NCBI GenBank assembly: GCA_963835295.1
Contig: CAWIEX010000015.1
Location: 62,001 to 126,000 of the forward strand
DNA from: JAOPZW01 sp963835295
GTDB taxonomy: Bacteria; Actinomycetota; Thermoleophilia; Solirubrobacterales; Solirubrobacteraceae
Reading direction: 5' to 3'
Length of the DNA: 64,000 bases
A program made the position numbers and the translations under genes. Below the pieces are notes generated by a model. That model saw only the letters and a list, made by a program, of their open reading frames with translations. It made no database searches and was not told where the DNA came from. Below, one piece after another: positions 58,164 through 64,000 of this stretch. Position 1 is the stretch's first letter, and every line of letters starts with the position of its first letter.

Positions 58164-59083
58164 GCAAGGGCCTCCGTGGTGGCGGTTGAGAGCAGCCGGG
58201 CCGGGTTGCGCTCGCGCAGCGCAACGCGCACGGCGTCGCCGAGCGGCAGCTCGGCGGCCGCGAGAACGGGGCGGTCGGAGCCGTGGACGAGCCTGTCGAC
58301 GCCGACCTCGCGCAGCACCGCATCGACGGTTCGCCCACCGTACGACGAGACGTCGAGGAAGACGTCGGGATCGCTGATCGCAGGCCCGCCGCGAGCGACC
58401 AGGCGCTCGCGCTGCAGCGGGGCCAGGCCGGCCAGCATCGCGAAGCACACGCGCAGGCCCGGGTGCGCCGCGCGGCCCCAGACGGCGAACGCCTGCCACG
58501 CGGTCTGCATCGTGGCCACGTAGCAGGTCAGCGCCGCCCACCAGGCCGGCATCCCGGCGGTGGCCGCCGCTGCTGCGCGCCCGGGATGGACGAGCAGCGG
58601 GGCGTCGCGGCGCTCGAGTGTCTCGAGCACGGGGCCGAGCCGGTGCAGACCGTCGGGGCCGTCGAGTGCGCCCGCGGCGATGCAGGCGCCCACGAACCCC
58701 GCGTCGAGCAGCCGCGCGAGTGCCGCCGGGTCGGGATCGGCGAGGCCGACCGCGGCCCAGGCGCCGAACTCGTCGGGCAGCGCGCGCACGCCCTCGTGGT
58801 AGGCCTCGAGCAACGCCTGCGCCTCGGCGGCAGGAAGCTCCTCGATGCCCAGTGGCGTGGACGGGGCGACGAGCGCGCGATCGAGACCGTCGGCGCGGAC
58901 GAGCGCGGCGCGAGCGTCGGGATCGTGGTCGGCGAGGTCGACCGGCCCCTCGGGCTCGCCGTGCAGGGCAAGCGCCCAGCCCGCGCCGCGGCGCACGAGC
59001 ATCGGCGGCTCGCGGCGACGCGACAGCGCACTCAGCAGTGGCTCGGGCCACAGATGCTGGTGGATGTCGATCGCAGGACTCAC
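58160..59083 (-). CDS. Amidohydrolase_2-family metal-dependent hydrolase
   Basis: This 307-residue TIM-barrel hydrolase starts AIDIHQHLWPEPLLSALSRR (metal HxH) and has APLLVHPGRAAAAATAGMP (His ligand) and VDRLVHGSDRPVLAAAELPL (final Asp). ACMSD-type relatives decarboxylate or hydrolyse ring carboxylates. GTG at 59083 is the start; the divergent lacI gene lies 86 bases away with the double operator between. It and the cysteine-dioxygenase-like gene are co-transcribed and likely controlled by the LacI protein. Confidence 0.84.
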   Translation of the reverse strand: MSPAIDIHQHLWPEPLLSALSRRREPPMLVRRGAGWALALHGEPEGPVDLADHDPDARAALVRADGLDRALVAPSTPLGIEELPAAEAQALLEAYHEGVRALPDEFGAWAAVGLADPDPAALARLLDAGFVGACIAAGALDGPDGLHRLGPVLETLERRDAPLLVHPGRAAAAATAGMPAWWAALTCYVATMQTAWQAFAVWGRAAHPGLRVCFAMLAGLAPLQRERLVARGGPAISDPDVFLDVSSYGGRTVDAVLREVGVDRLVHGSDRPVLAAAELPLGDAVRVALRERNPARLLSTATTEALA

Positions 59084-59103
59084 GCACGCTCAGGACCGGT
59101 TAC

Positions 59104-59128
59104 TGAAGCGGTTCACTGAACCGCTTCA
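59104..59128. promoter_or_regulatory. Double LacI-type operator
   Basis: TGAAGCGGTTCA (59104-59115), one base, then TGAACCGCTTCA (59117-59128). The arms are exact reverse complements, giving a 25-bp perfect palindrome. Each 12-mer is itself close to the LacI-family consensus TGAAnCGnTTCA. It lies between the divergent amidohydrolase (start 59083) and lacI (start 59170), about 30 bases upstream of the lacI -10 box. Confidence 0.85.
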
Positions 59129-59157
59129 CAACATGTTCCTCTGCCTGTCAAGGCGAG

Positions 59158-59163
59158 TACCCT
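59158..59163 (+). promoter_or_regulatory. -10 box TACCCT of a likely leaderless transcript
   Basis: TACCCT is followed by GCGAGC and the GTG at 59170; no Shine-Dalgarno sequence. Confidence 0.5.
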
Positions 59164-59169
59164 GCGAGC

Positions 59170-60186
59170 GTGGCCAGCCGCCCCGGACGCCGCATCACGA
59201 TCCGCGAGCTGGCGGACTACACCGGCCTGTCGCCGGCCGCCGTGAGCTACGCGCTGCGCGGCATGCAGGTGTCGGCCGAGACCGAGCGGCGGGTCCGCGA
59301 GGCCGCCGAGGAGCTCGGCTACGAGGCCGATCCGATCGCCCGCGCCCTGGCCGGCGGCTCGACAGCCGTCGTCGGCCTGCTCGTCGGCAGCCTGGCCGAC
59401 TTCTGGAACCAGGAGCTCGTGCGCGCCGTCCAGCGCGAGCTGTACGAGGCAGCCCGCAGCACACTGGTGGCCGACGCCGACGGCGAGCCCGGCCGCGAGC
59501 TCGAGCTCGCGCGGCGCCTGGTCGACCACCGCGTCGACGGGCTCGTGGTCGTGCCGATCGGCCCCGCCAGCGGTGGTTGGGCCTCGATCGCCCGGGAGAT
59601 CGCGACGGTCACGATCGGCGATGCGCTACCCGGCGTGAGCGCCGCCGGCGAGGTGGTCTTCGACAACGAGCGCGGCGTGCGCGAGAGCCTCGAACACCTC
59701 AGCGCCCTGGGTCACCGCCGCATCACGGTGCTGTCGTGGGCCGTCGAGACCTCGCCCGGACGCGCGGCCGAGCGCGCGGTCGGGGCATCGGCGGCCGCGC
59801 TCGGCCTCGACTGCAGCCTCGTGGCCTGCGCCTACTCGCTCAACGGCTCACGCCCTCTTGCGCTCGAGCTGCTGCGCAGCGACGAGCGCCCGACGGCGGT
59901 GCTCTGCCTGTCGGACTCGATCGCCTACGGCGTGTACGCCGCGTGCGCCGAGCTCGGGCTGTCGATCCCCGACGACGTCGCCGTCGCGGGCTTCGGCGAT
60001 CACCCGATCTCGCGCCTGCTCGCGCCTGCGCTGACCTCGACGGTGTGGGACGTCGACCGTGTGGCCGAGCTGGCGACCGGCTTCCTGCTGAAGGCGATCG
60101 ATGCCGACGGCCCTCAGGCGACGCTGCGCGAGATCGTTGCGCCGGTACTCGTCGCGCGCGCATCGACCGGAGCGGTCGCCGGCTGA
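59170..60186 (+). CDS. LacI-family transcriptional regulator
   Basis: The 338-residue protein has the LacI HTH at residues 8-30 (ITIRELADYTGLSPAAVSYA), the hinge region LGYEADPIARALAGG, and a periplasmic-binding-protein-like ligand domain ending LLAPALTSTVWDVDRVAELA. GTG 59170 fits TACCCT 6 bases upstream. The hinge and HTH match members that bind TGAAnCGnTTCA sites, one of which lies just upstream. It should repress the amidohydrolase/thiol-dioxygenase unit and itself, and perhaps the downstream methyltransferase-nitrilase-lyase genes. The inducer is unknown. Confidence 0.88.
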   Translation: MASRPGRRITIRELADYTGLSPAAVSYALRGMQVSAETERRVREAAEELGYEADPIARALAGGSTAVVGLLVGSLADFWNQELVRAVQRELYEAARSTLVADADGEPGRELELARRLVDHRVDGLVVVPIGPASGGWASIAREIATVTIGDALPGVSAAGEVVFDNERGVRESLEHLSALGHRRITVLSWAVETSPGRAAERAVGASAAALGLDCSLVACAYSLNGSRPLALELLRSDERPTAVLCLSDSIAYGVYAACAELGLSIPDDVAVAGFGDHPISRLLAPALTSTVWDVDRVAELATGFLLKAIDADGPQATLREIVAPVLVARASTGAVAG

Positions 60187-60206
60187 ACCGGGCCTGGGCC
60201 GTCTCA

Positions 60207-60234
60207 TTGAGGCGCTTTGCCGCCGCGCTACTTT
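60207..60234 (+). promoter_or_regulatory. Promoter of methyltransferase copy 2
   Basis: TTGAGG (60207-60212), 16 bases, TACTTT (60229-60234), then 7 bases to the ATG at 60242. TGAGGCGCTTTG across the -35 matches the upstream LacI half-site TGAAGCGGTTCA at 8 of 12 positions, a weak hint of shared control. Confidence 0.6.
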
Positions 60235-60241
60235 GTGCGTC

Positions 60242-61273
60242 ATGGCTGATCTCTTGGAGCGTCTGGCGCGTGGGCCCGTGATCTGCGCGGAGGGTTATCT
60301 CTTCGAGCTGGAGCGCCGCGGTTACCTGCAGGCCGGCGGCTTCGTTCCGGAGGTCGTGCTCGAGCATCCGGAGAAGGTGGCGGAGCTGCACAGGGAGTTC
60401 GTCCACGCGGGCTCGGACGTCGTCGAAGCGTTCACGTACTACGCGCACCGCGAGAAGCTGCGGGTCATCGGCCGCGAGGACGACCTCGAGCGGATCAATC
60501 GCAGGGCACTGGAGATCGCGAAGGAGATCAGCACGGAGAGCGGTGCACTGCTCGCCGGCAACATCTGCAACACGAACGTCTGGGCCGGCGATGAGTCCCG
60601 CGACTCCGTACGCGCGATGTTCGAGGAGCAGGTGGGATGGGCGGCCGAGGCGGGTGTCGACTTCGTCATCGGCGAGACGTTCTCCTGGCTGGGCGAAGCG
60701 CTGCTGGCCACTGCAGTCATCAAGGAGGCGGGGCTCCCCGCCGTCGTGATGCTGACCGTGCACCGCCACGGCAACGCGCGCGAGGGGATCTCGCCGGCAG
60801 AGGCGTGCCGGCAGCTCGAGGCCGCCGGCGCCGACGTGGTCGGGCTCAACTGCGGGCGCGGGCCGGCAACGATGCTCCCGTTGCTCGAAGAGGTGCGCTC
60901 GGCGGTCACCGTCCCCGTGGCGGGCCTGCCTGTCCCTTATCGCACGACGGAGAGCCACCCGACCTTCCACTCGCTGGAGGACCCCGGAGCCCCGAACCCG
61001 GCGATCGCCGCGAGGCCGTTTCCGATCGCGCTCGAGCCGTTCACCTGCTCGCGGTATGAGATCGCAGAGTTCGCGCGCCGGGCGTACGACATCGGCGTCA
61101 GCTATCTCGGGGTCTGCTGCGGCGCGGCCCCGCATCACATCCGCAGCATGGCGGAGGCGCTGGGACGCACGCCGCCGGCGAGCCGGTACACGGCCGACAT
61201 GTCCAAGCACTATGCCCTCGGGACGGACCCCACTCTGCGTGCCGAGAACCAGGAGTACGCCGAGAGGATGTGA
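60242..61273 (+). CDS. Homocysteine S-methyltransferase family protein (copy 2)
   Basis: The 343-residue protein has VICAEGYLFELERRGYLQAG, FVHAGSDVVEAFTYYAHREK, SGALLAGNICNTNVWAGDES, the Zn Cys in VVGLNCGRGPATM (about 203) and the Cys pair in YLGVCCGAAPHHIRSMAEAL (about 293). Closely related to copy 1. It probably takes a methyl group from a betaine or sulfonium donor. The stop overlaps the nitrilase start (ATGTGATG), so methyltransferase, nitrilase and probably the lyase form one plus-strand unit. Confidence 0.87.
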   Translation: MADLLERLARGPVICAEGYLFELERRGYLQAGGFVPEVVLEHPEKVAELHREFVHAGSDVVEAFTYYAHREKLRVIGREDDLERINRRALEIAKEISTESGALLAGNICNTNVWAGDESRDSVRAMFEEQVGWAAEAGVDFVIGETFSWLGEALLATAVIKEAGLPAVVMLTVHRHGNAREGISPAEACRQLEAAGADVVGLNCGRGPATMLPLLEEVRSAVTVPVAGLPVPYRTTESHPTFHSLEDPGAPNPAIAARPFPIALEPFTCSRYEIAEFARRAYDIGVSYLGVCCGAAPHHIRSMAEALGRTPPASRYTADMSKHYALGTDPTLRAENQEYAERM

Positions 61274-62136
61274 TGGCGACCGACGGCGGCCGAGCACGGA
61301 GCGAGGTCGTGCGACTGGCGCTCGCCCAGATCGACTGCGCTCTGGGCGACGTCGCAGAGAACGCCCGGCGCGTGCGGCAAGCGCTGGCCGCGCCGACGGC
61401 GCGATCGGCCGACATCGTCGTGTTCCCCGAGCTCACGCTGACCGGCTACTCGCTGGGGCACGTCGGCAAGGACGTCTCGCGCGCGGTCACCGACGCCGAG
61501 ATCGCGGGCCTCGCCGCCGACACGCACGACACCGCGTTCGTCGTCGGCTTCGCCGAGGCGGGCCGCGTGCACACCTACAACAGCGCGGTCTACGCCGAGG
61601 GCGGGCGCGTCGTGCATCTGCACCGCAAGCTCTATCTGCCCAACTACGACATCTGGGAGGAGCGCAAGCACTTCACGCCGGGGTCGACGCTGCGCGCGTT
61701 CGACACCGGCTTCGGGCGCATGGCCATCCTGCTCTGCAGCGATGCGTGGCAGCCGGCGCTCGCCGCCCTCGTGGTGCAGGACGGCGCCAGGGTCCTGATC
61801 GTGCCCGCGAACAGCACGGTCAGGCGTAGCGACATAGAGGAGCAGTGGCGGGACATCACCCGCTTCTACGCCCGCACGCTGCAGTGCTATGTCGTGTTCG
61901 TCAACCGCGTCGGCGTGGAGCCGGGATTGCGCTTCTGGGGCGGCTCCCACGTCTACGGCCCGGAGGGTGAGCTCGTCACCGAGGCCCCGCGCGACGAGCC
62001 CGCCCTGGTGAGCGCCGACATCGACCTCGCGGCCGTGCGACGCGTGCGCCGCGAGATGCCGCTGCTCAAGGAGGCGCGGCTCGGACTGCTGAGCCGCGAG
62101 ATCGAGCGCCTGGCCGCTGAGGGCGGAGACGTCTGA
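61273..62136 (+). CDS. Carbon-nitrogen hydrolase (nitrilase superfamily)
   Basis: The 287-residue protein has the Glu-Lys-Cys triad: IVVFPELTLTGYSLGHV, VVHLHRKLYLPNYDIWEERK and MAILLCSDAWQPALAALVV. It hydrolyses a C-N bond of an amide, carbamoyl or nitrile compound in the cytosol. The ATG at 61273 overlaps the upstream stop; GTG 61270 is an alternative. The active-site context (SDAWQP) resembles omega-amidase or carbamoylputrescine-type members. In the island it could release ammonia or an amine from a pathway intermediate. Confidence 0.87.
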   Translation: MATDGGRARSEVVRLALAQIDCALGDVAENARRVRQALAAPTARSADIVVFPELTLTGYSLGHVGKDVSRAVTDAEIAGLAADTHDTAFVVGFAEAGRVHTYNSAVYAEGGRVVHLHRKLYLPNYDIWEERKHFTPGSTLRAFDTGFGRMAILLCSDAWQPALAALVVQDGARVLIVPANSTVRRSDIEEQWRDITRFYARTLQCYVVFVNRVGVEPGLRFWGGSHVYGPEGELVTEAPRDEPALVSADIDLAAVRRVRREMPLLKEARLGLLSREIERLAAEGGDV

Positions 62137-62179
62137 GCCGCGTCGGCCGGCCCGCGAGGGTCGGCCGGCGCGGTGGCTG

Positions 62180-62185
62180 TACGGT
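62180..62185 (+). promoter_or_regulatory. -10 box TACGGT of a likely leaderless transcript
   Basis: TACGGT is followed by GACGCG and the ATG at 62192. The lyase may therefore have its own start in addition to read-through from the methyltransferase unit. Confidence 0.5.
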
Positions 62186-62191
62186 GACGCG

Positions 62192-63634
62192 ATGAGCGTG
62201 CGCATCGCCACTCGCGCCGACATCACCCTGCAGGCGCTGCAACGCGTGGCATGGGACGGCGAGGCCGTCGACCTCGCGCCCGAGGCCATCGACCGCATGG
62301 AACGCAGCCACGCGAGCTTTGCGGCGTTGGTCGCCGCGCGCGTCGCCGAGGACCCGGGCGCGCTGATCTACGGCACGACGACGGCGCCCGGCGACGGCGC
62401 GTCGGTGGCGCTCACGGCCGAGGCGCAGGCCCGCCGCCCGACCCGGCTGTGGACAGCGCACGCCTTCGGGGCGCCGCTCCCCGACCGCGTCGTGCGCGCC
62501 ATCGTGCTCGCGCGCCTGGCCAACCTCGTCGATGGTCACGCCGCCGTGCGCGCGGAGGTCGCGACCGAGGTGGCCGGCATGCTCGGCTCGCCGCTCCCGG
62601 AGGTCCCGGGCCAGGGCAACGGCGGCGCGGGCGAGATCGTCGCCCTCGGCCGGCTCTTCTACGACCTGAGCGCCCGGCTGGACCTCGAGCCGAAGGAGCG
62701 CATGGCCCTGATCAACGGCTCGCCCTGCGCGGCAGCGCTCGTCGCCGACGTCGCGCTCGCCGGGCAGGCGCGCCTGGCGCTCGCCGAGAGCGTGTTCGCC
62801 CTCACCGCCGAGGCCGCCCAGGCGCCGCTCGAGGCCTACTCCGAGGACCTCGAGCCGCTGTGGGACGACGAGCACGAGACGGCCGCGCTGCGGTCGCTGC
62901 GCGCACTACTCGCCGATTCGGCCGGCGACCGCCAGGCCCACCAGGGTGCCGTCAGCTTCCGCATCCTGCCGCGCGTGCTCGGCCAGGTGCGCCGAGCACA
63001 GGCCGAGGCCGAGCGTGCGGCCGCGGTGTCGCTGCGCTCGGTCACGGACAACCCGGTCTACCTGCTACCCGACGGCGACCGCCCGCTCGGGGCCGTGATC
63101 TCGACCGGCGGCTACCACAACGCTCGCGCCCCGGCCGCGATGGACGGCGTCGGGAGCGTGTGGGCGGACCTGTGCCAGCTCGCCCAGCGGCTGACCGACA
63201 AGCTGCTCCAGCATCCGTCGACGGCGCCCCTGCTCGCGCGCAACGAGTGGACGATGAAGCCGCTGCACATGGTGCAGACGTGGTGGGCCGAGGAGGCGCG
63301 CACGCACGCGGGCCCCACGCTGCTGTCGCTCGGGGGGTTCGGTCAGAACGACGTGCCCTCGATGGGCTTCCTCGCGTGGCGCCGCGCCAACGCCATCGGC
63401 CACTGTCTGGACGCGGCGCTCGCGATTCTCGCCGCCCTCGGCGCGCAGGCGCTCCACGCCGCGGACCGCCCGCCTCCGCCCGCGCTCACCCCGCTCGTCG
63501 ACGAGGTCCGGGCGGTGTTCGGGCCGGTCGAGGCCGTGCGGCCCCTCGGCCCCGACGGCGACGCGCTCGCCGCCGCCTTCGCGCAGCGCGTCTTCACGGG
63601 AGCGGTGGCGGCTGCGGACATCGCGCGCTCGTAG
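62192..63634 (+). CDS. Aromatic-amino-acid-lyase-fold protein lacking the MIO tripeptide
   Basis: The 480-residue protein is a HAL/PAL-fold homologue: ALIYGTTTAPGD (the catalytic-Tyr loop), LEPKERMALINGSPCAAALV, SLRSVTDNPVYLLPD, HQGAVSFRILPRVLGQV and GGFGQNDVPSMGFLAW. Where HAL and PAL have the Ala-Ser-Gly that forms the MIO electrophile (GSVGASGDLAPL), this protein reads GQGNGGAGEIVALGRLF, so the Ser is absent. It cannot build MIO and must work differently or not at all as an ammonia lyase. Ergothionase, as I recall, is a member of this fold that eliminates trimethylamine without MIO; a similar elimination is possible here. The rest of the gene looks intact. Confidence 0.82.
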   Translation: MSVRIATRADITLQALQRVAWDGEAVDLAPEAIDRMERSHASFAALVAARVAEDPGALIYGTTTAPGDGASVALTAEAQARRPTRLWTAHAFGAPLPDRVVRAIVLARLANLVDGHAAVRAEVATEVAGMLGSPLPEVPGQGNGGAGEIVALGRLFYDLSARLDLEPKERMALINGSPCAAALVADVALAGQARLALAESVFALTAEAAQAPLEAYSEDLEPLWDDEHETAALRSLRALLADSAGDRQAHQGAVSFRILPRVLGQVRRAQAEAERAAAVSLRSVTDNPVYLLPDGDRPLGAVISTGGYHNARAPAAMDGVGSVWADLCQLAQRLTDKLLQHPSTAPLLARNEWTMKPLHMVQTWWAEEARTHAGPTLLSLGGFGQNDVPSMGFLAWRRANAIGHCLDAALAILAALGAQALHAADRPPPPALTPLVDEVRAVFGPVEAVRPLGPDGDALAAAFAQRVFTGAVAAADIARS

Positions 63635-63658
63635 CGCGACGGAAGGACGCCCGCTCGG

Positions 63659-64000
63659 TCAGACAGCCTTCTCAGCCGCCCCCAACGCCGTGGGCTCGGG
63701 CGCGCCGGCCAACGCCGCGTCGATGACGGCGACGGTCCGCGCCCCGCTGCCGCGGCGCAGGCGCCCGAAGGCCGCTTCGATGCCGTCGAGGTCGGTCAGA
63801 TGAGAAACGGCGTCGGCGACCGTGATGCGGCCGTCGGCCATGAGCCGCCCCAACCGCGCGATCTCGACCGGCGGGTTGCCCGAGCCGTAGTAGCTGCCCC
63901 GCAGCGACTTCTCGGAGAGCAACTCGAGTGCGGGCACGCGGGCCTCGGTGCCGCGCGGCGCGATGCCGACCACGATCGCCGACGCGCCGGGGCGCAGCAC
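63659..64000 (-). CDS. Zinc-type alcohol dehydrogenase, C-terminal part (cut by window edge)
   Basis: The 113 readable residues are the end of a medium-chain dehydrogenase: LRPGASAIVVGIAPRGTEAR, ELLSEKSLRGSYYGSGNPPV, and a C-terminal helix pair ending GARTVAVIDAALAG. The KSLRGSYYG element is typical of class III/Zn-dependent alcohol dehydrogenases. The Zn sites and cofactor motif lie beyond the window. It converges on the lyase-like gene with 24 bases between. It would oxidise an alcohol or aldehyde product; substrate unknown. Confidence 0.8.
   Translation of the reverse strand: MLRPGASAIVVGIAPRGTEARVPALELLSEKSLRGSYYGSGNPPVEIARLGRLMADGRITVADAVSHLTDLDGIEAAFGRLRRGSGARTVAVIDAALAGAPEPTALGAAEKAV

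Noticed and set aside
60208..60219. LacI operator in the methyltransferase copy 2 promoter
   Set aside because: TGAGGCGCTTTG matches the real site at only 8 of 12 positions, too weak to list as an operator.
1..64000. CRISPR arrays, tRNA or rRNA genes
   Set aside because: I found no spaced direct repeats with unique spacers and no cloverleaf or rRNA-like stretch on reading both strands. A tRNA scan could still find one I missed.

Overview
The window is very GC-rich, gene-dense and codes on both strands. Gene content (ECF sigma factors with SnoaL-like tails, NarL-type two-component systems, EmrB-type exporters, an RsbQ/RsbP-like pair, a LigD-type polymerase) and promoter style (TANNNT boxes 6-7 bases before the start codon, without a Shine-Dalgarno sequence) point to an actinobacterium. 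My best guess is class Thermoleophilia (Solirubrobacterales-like), inferred from gene flavour only. I see no rRNA, tRNA or CRISPR array.

Layout. 0-1.7 kb: an MFS gene cut by the window edge, divergent from an ArsR-type regulator. 1.7-4.7 kb: two IS110-family elements in tandem, the first decayed. 4.8-9.8 kb: SnoaL-like protein, LysR regulator divergent from an aldo/keto reductase, a frameshifted EmrB-type exporter, an isoprenylcysteine-methyltransferase-like membrane protein. 10-13.4 kb: ECF sigma factor coupled to a DUF899 protein, then two methyltransferases. 13.4-16.9 kb: ABC exporter divergent from a histidine kinase/response regulator pair, with a perfect palindrome between them. 16.9-24.2 kb: a metal-handling island with a methyltransferase, an ABC ATPase fused to a YHS metal-binding domain, two FtsX-like permeases, a CsoR remnant, two CsoR-type operators, a P1B ATPase with an unusual CPD motif, and a Met-rich secreted protein. 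24.3-33.4 kb: a stress-like region (small stress protein, aldose epimerase, GH15 glucanohydrolase, CPA2 antiporter, amino-acid permease) in which five transcription starts share a GTAAC-N15/16-GNGAC motif. 33.4-39.9 kb: SDR plus MalT-like LuxR regulator, ECF sigma plus zinc anti-sigma, TetR plus MFS exporter with two operators. 39.9-45.6 kb: a seven-repeat secreted propeller, a sulfatase, and an ECF41 sigma locus with two recognisable ECF41 promoters (one before the sigma, one before yceI). 45.6-51.3 kb: arginase-family protein, SDR, exonuclease III, LigD-type polymerase, RsbQ/RsbP. 51.3-64 kb: a metabolic island with a reduced asparagine-synthase-like protein, C26 amidohydrolase, two homocysteine-methyltransferase-like proteins, sarcosine-oxidase-like flavoprotein, P450, LysR, cysteine-dioxygenase-like cupin, amidohydrolase, LacI regulator, nitrilase, an aromatic-amino-acid-lyase homologue lacking the MIO tripeptide, and an alcohol dehydrogenase cut by the window edge.

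How the parts work together. The last island looks like a regulated pathway for an N-methylated and/or sulfur-containing amino-acid derivative. A double LacI-type operator lies between the amidohydrolase and lacI. The enzymes together could strip methyl groups, oxidise a thiol and eliminate an amine. The substrate is not determined; an ergothioneine-like betaine is one testable guess.

A striking feature is the number of shortened or chimeric genes: csoR, a GNAT-like gene, an SDR-GMC fusion, an SMP-30 fusion, an epimerase reduced to its two ends, and an asparagine synthase lacking two internal blocks. There are also several single-base frameshifts. Either this genome is losing DNA by short-junction deletions, or the assembly carries systematic errors; the raw sequence alone cannot separate the two.
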